Shown here piece by piece: positions 52,083 to 60,004 of a stretch of DNA of 64,000 nucleotides (its first letter is position 1; the number at the start of each line of letters is the position of its first letter). The notes under the pieces are model-generated. The model searched no databases. It worked only from the letters and a program-made list of their open reading frames with translations, and was not told the DNA's origin. The translations under genes and the position numbers were made by a program. Source of the stretch: Tichowtungia aerotolerans (lineage in GTDB: Bacteria; Verrucomicrobiota; Kiritimatiellia; Kiritimatiellales; Tichowtungiaceae); NCBI RefSeq assembly GCF_009905215.1, contig NZ_CP047593.1, positions 2,546,900-2,610,899 on the forward strand, written 5' to 3'.

Positions 52083-53113
52083 GCGCTGAAAACAGGGTCG
52101 CCGTCGATGCAGTCATTCATCCCGGATGCCGGATCCTGAATTCATCAATCGGGCCGGGATGCGAGCTGGGTGCAGAAGCTCCGGTGACCCTCAAAAACTG
52201 TCGACTGGGCCGAAATGTAAAACTCAAAGGCGGATATTTTGAAGGCGCGGTATTTCTCGACGGCTCCAATATGGGCAGCGGAGCGCATGTGCGCGCCGGA
52301 ACCATCCTCGAAGAAAAAGCCAATGGCGCCCATACTGTCGGACTTAAACAGACGGTGCTTCTGCCGTTTGTCACTCTCGGAAGCCTCATCAACTTCTGTG
52401 ATGTGCTCATGGCCGGCGGCACCAGCCGTAAAGATCATTCCGAAGTCGGCTCGTCCTATGTCCACTTTAACTTTACACCCAACCAGGACAAAGCCACTGC
52501 CTCGCTTGTCGGCGATGTGCCGCGCGGCGTCCTTTTGAACCAAAAACCGGTTTTTCTCGGCGGACAGGGCGGACTGGTCGGCCCGAGCCGCATCGAATAC
52601 GGCAGCATCATCGCTGCCGGCGGCATCTGTCGCAAAGATATTCTTCAGGAAGGCCAGCTGTATGTGCCGCCAGCGCCGGTTGAAAAAATGAAACCTTTTG
52701 AGCCGGGCCGCTACGGAAACATCGACCGAATTGTTCAAAACAACCTTATCTACATCGGAAATATCAAAGCCCTTAAAGCCTGGTACGAAAATATTCGCGT
52801 TCTCTTCATTCGCGACGAATATGATCAGGTCTGTCTGGACGGCGCGATCGCTAATCTGGACCTGATTCTCAACGAGCGTTTCCAACGCTTGGAAAAACTG
52901 GGTGAAAAAGTTCCCGCGGTTGGAAGAAATCTTGCGGAAAATTCCAAGAATTGGAAAGCGCCGGTCGAGACTGTCGCCAGCGCCAGTCTGATGAGTGAAA
53001 TCGAAAAAGCGGAAAGAACCGATTATGTTAACGTGATCCAGAACCTGAGCCAAGGCGCACAGTTCGCCGCCACAGCCTGGTTGCAGGGCATTGTCAATGA
53101 GTCGATGATTTAG
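52079..53113 (+). CDS. Left-handed beta-helix sugar-nucleotide-type protein
   Basis: A 344-residue protein. Residues ~10-215 show hexapeptide-like turns (VIHPGCRILNSSIGPGCELG, VKLKGGYFEGAVFL, GSIIAAGGICRKD) as in GlmU-type acyltransferase and UDP-GlcNAc pyrophosphorylase-related proteins, with a conserved HTVGLKQTVLLPFVTLGSLINFCD core. The C-terminal ~120 residues are helical. It precedes glmM by 13 bases, so a role in UDP-GlcNAc or envelope sugar metabolism is likely. No nucleotidyltransferase signature is visible at the N-terminus. Two palindromes are in frame (FQRLEK at 52878, SKNWK at 52939). Confidence 0.7.
   Translation: MSAENRVAVDAVIHPGCRILNSSIGPGCELGAEAPVTLKNCRLGRNVKLKGGYFEGAVFLDGSNMGSGAHVRAGTILEEKANGAHTVGLKQTVLLPFVTLGSLINFCDVLMAGGTSRKDHSEVGSSYVHFNFTPNQDKATASLVGDVPRGVLLNQKPVFLGGQGGLVGPSRIEYGSIIAAGGICRKDILQEGQLYVPPAPVEKMKPFEPGRYGNIDRIVQNNLIYIGNIKALKAWYENIRVLFIRDEYDQVCLDGAIANLDLILNERFQRLEKLGEKVPAVGRNLAENSKNWKAPVETVASASLMSEIEKAERTDYVNVIQNLSQGAQFAATAWLQGIVNESMI
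52878..52957. repeat. Two palindromic elements in the beta-helix gene
   Basis: GTTTCCAACGCTTGGAAAAA at 52878-52897 and ATTCCAAGAATTGGAAAG at 52940-52957, in different reading frames of the same gene. Confidence 0.8.
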
Positions 53114-53126
53114 AGGAAAATCAGTT

Positions 53127-54491
53127 ATGGGAAAACTTTTTGGAACAGATGGTGTTCGCGATATGGCGAACATGGGCAACATGACTGCTGAGCAGGCATT
53201 GGAAATCGGTCGGGCTCTGGCGTATGTCTGTAAAGAGTACCACAAAGACAAAGGGACCCGGCCGCGGATTGTGATTGGGAAGGATACCCGCCTCAGTGGC
53301 TACATGCTTGAAACTGCACTGACTGCCGGAGTCACTTCCGTGGGGGTCGATGTGCTGCTGCTCGGACCGCTTCCGACGCCGGGGGTGGCATTTATCACAC
53401 AGGATATGCGCGCGGATGCCGGCATCGTCATTTCTGCTTCGCATAACCCCTATCATGATAACGGCATTAAGATTTTTTCTCGCACCGGCTACAAGCTGCC
53501 CGATGCTGAAGAAGAAAAGATGGAAGAGCTGATCAACAGCCATGAGTTGCGTGAGTTTCGTTCGACCGAGTCCGACATCGGTAAAGCCAAGCGTATCGAT
53601 GATGCCATTGGCCGCTATATTGTCTTCTGTAAAAACACCTTTCCGGATGGCATGACGCTCGATGGCATAAAGATCGTTCTCGACTGTGCTAACGGGGCCT
53701 CCTACAAGGTTGCACCGATCATCTTTTCTGAGCTCGGTGCCGATGTTTCTGCCATTCATGTGTCGCCGAACGGCATGAATATCAATGACAATTGCGGTTC
53801 GCAATACACCGATGATCTTAAAGCGAAAGTGCTGGAAACCGGGGCAGAAATCGGACTGGCTTTTGACGGCGATGCCGACCGGCTGATTGTTGTTGATGAA
53901 AAAGGAAATGAACTGTCCGGGGATCAGATTATCGCCATCTGTGCAAAACAGTACAAGGAGCGTGGACTGTTGTCGAAAAATGAAGTGGTTGCCACGGTTA
54001 TGAGCAACTTCGGCTTTTTCGAAGCCATGAAAAAGATGGATATTGATGCGGCGGTAACTCAGGTCGGCGATCGTTACGTGCTGGAAAGAATGCTTGAAGA
54101 TGATGCGGTGCTCGGAGGCGAGGCCTCCGGGCATATGATTTTCCACAATCATCACACGACAGGGGATGGCATTATTGCTGCGTTGCAGTTGCTCAGTATA
54201 CTGCGCGAAACCGGCAAGCCGCTTTCAGAGCTGGCTAAGATCATGGATATTTTCCCTCAGCGACTCATCAATATTGATGTGAAAGAGAAACCACCGGTTG
54301 AGGAAATTGCCGGCTTGCCGGAAGCCACCGAAAAAGCTGAAGCTGAACTGGGTGACAAGGGGCGCGTATTAATCCGCTATTCCGGCACGCAGCATATGTG
54401 CCGCGTGATGGTCGAAGGCCCCACCGAGGAAATGACCAACCGCATTGCTGAAGATCTTGCTGATGTTGTGCGCAAAAGTATCGGCTGCTAG
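53127..54491 (+). CDS. glmM: Phosphoglucosamine mutase
   Basis: A 454-residue enzyme converting glucosamine-6-phosphate to glucosamine-1-phosphate. Starts GKLFGTDGVRDMAN; active-site phosphoserine loop GIVISASHNPYHDNGIKIF (~97-115), metal loop GLAFDGDADRLIVVD (~248-262), substrate loop VLGGEASGHMIF (~330-341) and phosphate loop RYSGTQHMCRVMVEG (~415-429; the family usually has RxSGTE). Its TAG stop shares four bases with the stop of convergent hydE (CTAG), and no terminator separates them. Confidence 0.96.
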   Translation: MGKLFGTDGVRDMANMGNMTAEQALEIGRALAYVCKEYHKDKGTRPRIVIGKDTRLSGYMLETALTAGVTSVGVDVLLLGPLPTPGVAFITQDMRADAGIVISASHNPYHDNGIKIFSRTGYKLPDAEEEKMEELINSHELREFRSTESDIGKAKRIDDAIGRYIVFCKNTFPDGMTLDGIKIVLDCANGASYKVAPIIFSELGADVSAIHVSPNGMNINDNCGSQYTDDLKAKVLETGAEIGLAFDGDADRLIVVDEKGNELSGDQIIAICAKQYKERGLLSKNEVVATVMSNFGFFEAMKKMDIDAAVTQVGDRYVLERMLEDDAVLGGEASGHMIFHNHHTTGDGIIAALQLLSILRETGKPLSELAKIMDIFPQRLINIDVKEKPPVEEIAGLPEATEKAEAELGDKGRVLIRYSGTQHMCRVMVEGPTEEMTNRIAEDLADVVRKSIGC

Positions 54492-55588
54492 GCAGATCCC
54501 TCCGTTCGTTTAAAATAATGTCTTGAATCGCCCCATTCATTAAAGCCGATGGTTTCGCCAATGCCCGTGATGCGGGCGGTCAGGCAGCCGCGGCACATGG
54601 ATGAGTTCTCATCGGTGCAGGGCTTGTTGTCGTAGAGCGTGTAGTTCGGGCGGTATTCCGTTTCAGTGACGTTCGGCATAATCACATTGGCGCCGCATTG
54701 GAGTCCCATTTCGCGTCCGGTGTGTTCGAGTGCCTGAAGAGCGGTGGCGGCAGCAATATTGATGTCTTTCAGCACGATGCGGATCAGGGCAATCATCTTC
54801 AGCCCGAGCGTCAGTGCGGCCTGTTTTTGTGCGTCGGTGTAGGGCGGGATTTCCTGTCCCATCGGTGTATCGCGGTGCGGGATATAAGGACCCATCCCGA
54901 CCATGTCGATATCGATCTCTTTCATGAAGAGAATGTCGTCGGTCAGATCCTGCATGGTCTGTCCGGGCAGCCCCATCATGACGCCGGTTCCAACTTGCCA
55001 GCCGGTTTTTTTCAGCAGGGTGAGGCAGCGCTTGCGCTCTTCAAGTGAGTGATCCGCCGGGTGGAGTTTTTTGTACAGCTCCGGGTTGGTGGTTTCAATG
55101 CGCAGCAGATAACGGTGGGCTCCGGCTTCACGCCAGCGGCGGTAGGTTTCCTCGGTCTGCTCGCCCAGCGACAGCGTGATGCCCAGCTTGCCATCGGTTT
55201 TTTCTTTGATGGTTCGCACAACGCGTTCGATCATATCGATGTACGCAGCGTCCTTCCGCTCGCCGGACTGAATGACGGCCGAGCCGTATTCGTTTTCAAA
55301 CGCCCAGATCGCTTCGCGGATGATTTCATCTTCATCCATCTGAAAGCGTTCGACGTTGCGGTTGCTTTTCCGGATTCCGCAATAATAACAATCCTTTATG
55401 CAGATATTGCTGCATTCAATAATGCCGCGGAAATAGGCAACCTTGCCGACATGGCGTTCTTTGACCCGGTATGCGCAATCGTACAGTGCCTGTAGGTCAT
55501 CGGCATCACTGATTTCCAGCAGTGACTTGATTTCATCTGGAGCCAGCTCTTTGCCGCAATCCACTTTATTTAGAATTTTTCTAATCAT
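54488..55588 (-). CDS. hydE: [FeFe] hydrogenase maturase HydE
   Basis: A 366-residue radical SAM enzyme. Cluster motif CIKDCYYCGIRKSN (~62-75). SAM and substrate regions include VIQSGERKD, LGITLSLGEQTEE, RIETTNPELYKKLHP and VGTGVMMGLPGQT. The tail QCGANVIMPN and SMCRGC are family-typical. HydE acts on the HydG product (a Cys-bound Fe(CO)2CN synthon) on the way to the 2Fe subcluster. Last gene of the minus-strand maturation run, separated from hydG by a 78-base hairpin region. Confidence 0.95.
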   Translation of the reverse strand: MIRKILNKVDCGKELAPDEIKSLLEISDADDLQALYDCAYRVKERHVGKVAYFRGIIECSNICIKDCYYCGIRKSNRNVERFQMDEDEIIREAIWAFENEYGSAVIQSGERKDAAYIDMIERVVRTIKEKTDGKLGITLSLGEQTEETYRRWREAGAHRYLLRIETTNPELYKKLHPADHSLEERKRCLTLLKKTGWQVGTGVMMGLPGQTMQDLTDDILFMKEIDIDMVGMGPYIPHRDTPMGQEIPPYTDAQKQAALTLGLKMIALIRIVLKDINIAAATALQALEHTGREMGLQCGANVIMPNVTETEYRPNYTLYDNKPCTDENSSMCRGCLTARITGIGETIGFNEWGDSRHYFKRTEGSA

Positions 55589-55603
55589 GGTTACCTTGTT
55601 TTA

Positions 55604-55670
55604 TTAAACCGCCAAGGCGCCAGGGGGCTGGCGTGACGGGCTGTCTTTTCTGGGCGTCCTGGCGGTTTAA
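55604..55670 (-). repeat. Long inverted repeat between hydG and hydE
   Basis: TTAAACCGCCAAGGCGCC (55604-55621) pairs with GGGCGTCCTGGCGGTTTAA (55652-55670) with two mismatches. The right arm contains the hydG stop codon. It resembles the dispersed AACCGCCAAGGCGCC-type repeats of several bacterial genomes and may attenuate hydE expression. Confidence 0.75.
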
Positions 55671-57070
55671 AAATATAGATCCCGCTGCCCGTTCTTAACC
55701 TGTTCGATGCGTTCGATCAGCTGTTTTTTTTGATCGCCGTCAGGCATGCGTTCGAGCTCGCGTTCAACCTGCTTCATCCCGGCTTCTTTTGTTTCCTCCG
55801 AGGCGTAGTCCTCGATGTACTCAAGAAACGTGAGGACGGCGTTCGGCGTGCAGAAGCGTTTTACAAAGCCCGGCACTGCAAACTCCATGAAGTGTTCGCC
55901 GGTGCGGCCGAGGCGGTAGCAGCCGGTGCAGAAGCTCGGCAAAAAGCCCGCTTCGGAGAGCTCGCGCAGAACCAGATCGAGCGGTCGGCCGTCGTTGAGC
56001 ACAAACTGGCTCTTTTCGTAGGATTCGCTGCCCTGGGTTGAGTAGGCGCCGACGCCGATGTCAGAGCCCGCGTCGATCTGTGAGACGCCGAATTCGATGA
56101 CTTCATTGCGGATCTCGACCGATTCGCGGCAGGTGAGGATCAGGCCGGTGTACGGAACGGCGAGGCGAAGGATGGCCACCAGCTTCTTGAAGTCGGCATC
56201 GTTGACGCCCGGGAACTGCTGGGTATCCGTTCCGATGGCCGGCTCGATGCGCGGGAAGCTGAGCGTATGCGGGCCGACGTTGTATTTCTCTTCCAGATGG
56301 ATCGTGTGGTAAAGCAGGCCCATGGCTTCGAATTTCCAGTCGAACAGTCCCATCAGCGCGCCGAGGCCGACGTCGTCGATGCCGGCGTCCTGCGCGCGGT
56401 CGAGGCCGTAGAGACGCCACAGGTAATCGCTTTTCGGTCCCGACGGATGAACGCTTTTATAGGTTTCCTGATGGTAGGTTTCCTGGAAAATCTGGTAGGT
56501 GCCGATGCCGGCGGATTTGACCAGTTTGTAGCCCTCGACATCCAGCGGCGCGGCGTTGATGTTGACGCGGCGGATTTCGCCGTTTCCTTTTTTGATGCTG
56601 TAGGTTTCCACGACGGTGTCGTGGATAAACTGCGCGTCATATTTCGGATGTTCCCCGTAGACCAGAATCAGGCGTTTGTGACCGCGGTCGACCAGTGCTT
56701 CAATTTCCTGGTCGAGCTCCGGCATGGTCAGGGTTTTGCGGGACACCTCTTTGTTGGAGCAGCGGAAGCCGCAGTATTTGCAGTTGTTGATGCAGTTATT
56801 GCCGATGTAGAGCGGGGCGAACAGGACAATGCGGTTGCCGTAGATGCGACGTTTCAGCTCGCGTGCGCCTTCGAAAATTTCCTCGAGAAGTTCCGGATCC
56901 TCTGTGTTGAGCAGCACGGCCATCTCTTCCGGGGCGAGTCGGTTTTTGTCGAGTGATTTGGCGATGATTTCGCGTACCCGTTTCGTGGTCGGGTTTTTCG
57001 TATTCTCCAATGTTTGGAAAATTTCAGCCTCGGGAATGAAGCTGGTTAGTCCTGTTGTATCGATTTTCAT
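55667..57070 (-). CDS. hydG: [FeFe] hydrogenase maturase HydG (tyrosine lyase)
   Basis: A 467-residue radical SAM enzyme that splits tyrosine to CO, cyanide and p-cresol and builds the Fe(CO)2CN unit. SAM cluster motif CINNCKYCGF (~93-102); auxiliary-cluster motif FCTGCYRLGRTGEHFM (~380-395) with the third Cys in KRFCTPNA. A palindrome near the N-terminus (57003-57022) is read as FQTLEN in a segment before the conserved core. Overlaps hydF by ATGA. Confidence 0.96.
   Translation of the reverse strand: MKIDTTGLTSFIPEAEIFQTLENTKNPTTKRVREIIAKSLDKNRLAPEEMAVLLNTEDPELLEEIFEGARELKRRIYGNRIVLFAPLYIGNNCINNCKYCGFRCSNKEVSRKTLTMPELDQEIEALVDRGHKRLILVYGEHPKYDAQFIHDTVVETYSIKKGNGEIRRVNINAAPLDVEGYKLVKSAGIGTYQIFQETYHQETYKSVHPSGPKSDYLWRLYGLDRAQDAGIDDVGLGALMGLFDWKFEAMGLLYHTIHLEEKYNVGPHTLSFPRIEPAIGTDTQQFPGVNDADFKKLVAILRLAVPYTGLILTCRESVEIRNEVIEFGVSQIDAGSDIGVGAYSTQGSESYEKSQFVLNDGRPLDLVLRELSEAGFLPSFCTGCYRLGRTGEHFMEFAVPGFVKRFCTPNAVLTFLEYIEDYASEETKEAGMKQVERELERMPDGDQKKQLIERIEQVKNGQRDLYF
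57003..57022. repeat. Palindromic element in hydG
   Basis: TTCTCCAATGTTTGGAAAAT; on the coding strand it reads IFQTLENT near residue 20. Confidence 0.75.
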
Positions 57071-58275
57071 AGTGTCCTTTCAAAAGCATCTAACGCTGCC
57101 GGGAAGGGAGACAGCACCCGTTTGAGTACGCCCTGCGTCTGCGAGATGCAGAGCCCGTAGTTGGTAATCGGCACACCGGCCGCTTCGCATTTTTCAATGC
57201 GTGACAGGATTTCGCGCCGGTTGTGCATACAGCCGCCACACTGCACAACGAGGCTGTATTCGCTCAGATTATCCGGGAAATCGCGCCCGGCATACACATC
57301 GATCTCCAGGTTGCAGCCGGTATACTGCCGCAGCCATCGAGGAATTTTCACGCGCCCGATATCGTCTTCAGCTGCATGATGGCTGCACGACTCCGCGATC
57401 AGCACCTTGTCGCCATCCTTCAGCTGATCAATGGTCGCCGCACCTGCCGCCAGCCTTGGCAGATCGCCCTTGAGCCGTGCGAAGAGAATCGAAAACGTCG
57501 TGCAGGGGATCTCGTTCGGCGTGTCGCCGACCATTTTCAGGACGACCTGCGAGTCGCAGATGACGATGTCCGGCGGCGTCTTCAGCTGATCGAGCATCTG
57601 CGTGTATTCGCGTTCCTTAACAACCAGTGATGCCGCGTCGTTATCGAGCGCATCGCGGATGGTGGACACCTGCGGAAGAATCAGCCGGCCCTTTGGCGCC
57701 TGCAGGTCAATCGGCACAATCAGCATCGCCACTCCGCCCGGCCTCACCAGGTCGCCGACCAGCGGCGGCGGAGAGATGAACTCGTTGGGACAGACGTCCA
57801 GCAGGCGGGTTTTTAGAGCGGAGAGAACCCGTTCCCGGGAGGACGGGTCGGTCGAGTTGCAGGAAATCTCAGGCGAGTCGGATACGTCTGACAGGTCCGA
57901 TTTGTTCCGAACTCGAAGTACAGGAATCCTTTTTTCTTTGGCGAGTGCTGAGACTTTTTCTTCAAATTTACCAATCTGATCGCCGTCGCAGATCAGAAGG
58001 ATGACATCGGCGCGGTCGAACACCTTTTCGGTTTTCTCGACGCGCTTGCCGCCGAGAACGGTTTCGTCGTCGAGTCCGGCTGTGTCGATAAACACCACCG
58101 GGCCGATCGGCAGCAGTTCCATCGTTTTTTCGACCACGTCGGTCGTTGTTCCGGCCTCTTCAGAGACAATTGAAACATCCTGTCCGGTGATCAGGTTCAG
58201 GAAACTTGACTTGCCCACGTTCGTGCGGCCGAACAGCGCAATGTGCAGTCTCAGACTTTTCGGTGTCGTTTTCAT
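57067..58275 (-). CDS. hydF: [FeFe] hydrogenase maturation GTPase HydF
   Basis: A 402-residue scaffold GTPase that carries the 2Fe subcluster to HydA. G motifs: P-loop GRTNVGKSS (~16-24), DTAGLDD (~64-70), NKSD (~144). The [4Fe-4S] ligands of HydF are visible as ESCSHH (~299-304) and QCGGCMHNR (~349-357). Four-base overlaps with hydG and the lyase gene imply one operon. Confidence 0.95.
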   Translation of the reverse strand: MKTTPKSLRLHIALFGRTNVGKSSFLNLITGQDVSIVSEEAGTTTDVVEKTMELLPIGPVVFIDTAGLDDETVLGGKRVEKTEKVFDRADVILLICDGDQIGKFEEKVSALAKEKRIPVLRVRNKSDLSDVSDSPEISCNSTDPSSRERVLSALKTRLLDVCPNEFISPPPLVGDLVRPGGVAMLIVPIDLQAPKGRLILPQVSTIRDALDNDAASLVVKEREYTQMLDQLKTPPDIVICDSQVVLKMVGDTPNEIPCTTFSILFARLKGDLPRLAAGAATIDQLKDGDKVLIAESCSHHAAEDDIGRVKIPRWLRQYTGCNLEIDVYAGRDFPDNLSEYSLVVQCGGCMHNRREILSRIEKCEAAGVPITNYGLCISQTQGVLKRVLSPFPAALDAFERTL

Positions 58276-59600
58276 TTATGGCCCAGTGACATCAGGTTCT
58301 GCGGGGAAAGGACTTTCTCGACCGTTTGTTTCCCCAGTTCTTTTTCTAAAAATTCGCGGATGGTTCCGTTGCTCAGCTGTTCAAACTGTTTGAACAGTTC
58401 GGCGCAGCGGTCGTATCCAAGCATTGGAACAAATGCCGTGATGATTTCCGGAGAAGCATACAGCCGTTCCAGACATTTGCCTTGATCTGCATCAATTTCT
58501 TCGGCGTGTTTGGCCAGCATCCGCGATGCAGTAACCAGCAGGTCGATCGACTCAAGCAGGGCGTCGGCCAGCAGCGGCATAAATTCGCAGATCTGCAGAG
58601 ACCCGCGTGCGACACAATCACTGATGATCGTGTTGTTGGCTTTTACCTTGATTCCAATCTGAATGATGCTTTCGAGAATCACCGGATTGACCTTGCCGGG
58701 CATGATGGATGATCCGGCCTGCACGGCGGGCAGTCTGATTTCGCCGAGCATCGCGAGTCGGCGCAGGTCGTCGCCGACTTTAATGAAATTGACCGCGGCG
58801 GCATTCAGAATTCCGGAGACTTCGACGAAGCAGTCGGCGTTGGCGGTTGCTTCGATCATGTTTTCCGCGCGGCTCAATCCCAGTCCGGTCTCTTCGCGCA
58901 GTTTCTCGATGACGAGGAAAATATAGCTGCGCGGTGCGGTCAGACCGGTGCCGATGGCTGTTCCACCGAGGTTGACGGTGCGCAACCGCTCTTCGCATTT
59001 AAAGGTGCGCCAGCGGTCGTGGGCGAACGCTTCGGCAAAGGATGCAAACTGCGCGCCGAGGGGCAGCGGAACCGCGTCGACCAGTTCGGTTTTTCCAAGC
59101 ACTGGAAGAGTCGCCCACGTTTTTTCCAAGGTTTGGAAAACGCCCTGAAGTTTGGCCAGGTCTTCGCTCAGGTCCCGTACGCCGCGAATGGCTGCGACCT
59201 TGAGTGCGGTCGGATAAGTATCGTTGGTTGACTGGTGCAGGTTGACTTCTTCGATCGGATGGGCTCCGGCTGTGAGTCCGATCAGTTCATTCACCATCAT
59301 GTTTGTGGAGGTGCCGGCGCCTCCCTGAAGAGCAGAGAGGGGAAGCTTGAAACTCGAAACCTGAAACTCGTCAACTGCAGTAATGATGGAATCAGCTTTT
59401 TCTGGAGCCAGATAGCCAAGCTCTTTGTTGGCGAGGGCGCAGGCCTTTTTGACGGCGAAGTATGCAGTGATCAGGCGCGGACTGACAGTTTTTCCTGGGA
59501 TCGGGAAATTATCCAGTGCCCGCGCGGTATGGATTCCCCACGGGCAATCCGCCGGAAGCGCCTTTTCACCAAGCTGATCTGTTTCGATGCGAGGTTTCAT
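58272..59600 (-). CDS. aspA: Aspartase/fumarase-family lyase in the hydrogenase-maturation operon
   Basis: A 442-residue aspartate ammonia-lyase type protein. Marks: GGAGTSTNMMVNELI (~93-107), EVNLHQSTNDTYPTA (~117-131), and the signature loop AGSSIMPGKVNPV (~296-308) with the catalytic Ser. It is coupled by 4-base overlaps to hydF and the TM1266-like gene. Aspartases are found in hyd operons of other anaerobes and may supply ammonia for the bridging amine of the H-cluster; the supply role is inference. Three repeat insertions are in frame: a GAAACTCGAAACCTG-type stretch (59346-59374) and palindromes at 59090 and 59120 (LPVLGK and FQTLEK). Confidence 0.87.
   Translation of the reverse strand: MKPRIETDQLGEKALPADCPWGIHTARALDNFPIPGKTVSPRLITAYFAVKKACALANKELGYLAPEKADSIITAVDEFQVSSFKLPLSALQGGAGTSTNMMVNELIGLTAGAHPIEEVNLHQSTNDTYPTALKVAAIRGVRDLSEDLAKLQGVFQTLEKTWATLPVLGKTELVDAVPLPLGAQFASFAEAFAHDRWRTFKCEERLRTVNLGGTAIGTGLTAPRSYIFLVIEKLREETGLGLSRAENMIEATANADCFVEVSGILNAAAVNFIKVGDDLRRLAMLGEIRLPAVQAGSSIMPGKVNPVILESIIQIGIKVKANNTIISDCVARGSLQICEFMPLLADALLESIDLLVTASRMLAKHAEEIDADQGKCLERLYASPEIITAFVPMLGYDRCAELFKQFEQLSNGTIREFLEKELGKQTVEKVLSPQNLMSLGHK
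59090..59141. repeat. Two palindromic elements in the lyase gene
   Basis: TTTTTCCAAGCACTGGAAGA (59090) and TTTTTTCCAAGGTTTGGAAA (59120), read in two different frames (LPVLGK and VFQTLEK) within 50 bases. Confidence 0.8.
59346..59374. repeat. GAAACTCGAAACCTGAAACTCG-type repeat in the lyase gene
   Basis: Reverse-complement relative of the stretch at 14366-14397 in the acetylesterase gene. Read as EFQVSSFKLP here and EFQVSL there. Confidence 0.65.
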
Positions 59601-59848
59601 TTTGCTTTGCTCAGCATGGATTTAACAGAGACGCCTGGCAGGCAGCCGAGTTTGCCGGTGAGGACGCCGAGTTCGTCGGTCGTGGCGTCGACGATGAGGG
59701 TGATGGCGGAGCAGGAGCGTTTTTCGTAGGGCACACCCATACGGGCAACGACGATGCTGCCAAACCGTCCGAGCAGTTCGTTGACCGCCGCGGCGTTGGC
59801 CTCCCGTTCCTCAATAATGATTCCGACAAATCCAAGTCTCTTTTCCAT
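59597..59848 (-). CDS. TM1266-like iron-only hydrogenase system regulator
   Basis: An 83-residue ACT-like protein. The start at 59848 follows GGAG by eight bases; a longer frame upstream runs through a terminator. Pattern MEKRLGFVGIIIEERE...NELLGRFGSIVVARMGVPYEKRSCSAITLIVDATTDELGVLTGKLGCLPGVSV (in parts) fits the TM1266 family, always near [FeFe] hydrogenase genes. Probably senses a small ligand or regulates maturation. Overlaps the lyase gene by 4 bases. Confidence 0.85.
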   Translation of the reverse strand: MEKRLGFVGIIIEEREANAAAVNELLGRFGSIVVARMGVPYEKRSCSAITLIVDATTDELGVLTGKLGCLPGVSVKSMLSKAK

Positions 59849-59863
59849 CTGTATCGCTCCAGC

Positions 59864-59900
59864 AAAAACGCCCCGTCGCATTTCTGCGGCGGAGCGTTTT
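59864..59900 (-). terminator. Terminator between hydA and the maturation operon
   Basis: On the minus strand AAAACGCTCCGCCGCA-GAAA-TGCGACGGGGCGTTTT followed by further T. It lies between the hydA stop and the TM1266-like gene, so structural and maturation genes are at least partly separate units. Confidence 0.85.
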
Positions 59901-60004
59901 AAAGGCACTCATTCAAATGAGTAAGTGCGTCCTAAACTTTTCCGTTCGCCTTGGGTCAGGGATGGGCCCCTTGCCGCAGAAAACCTGTTTAGTGTATCTG
60001 TTTT

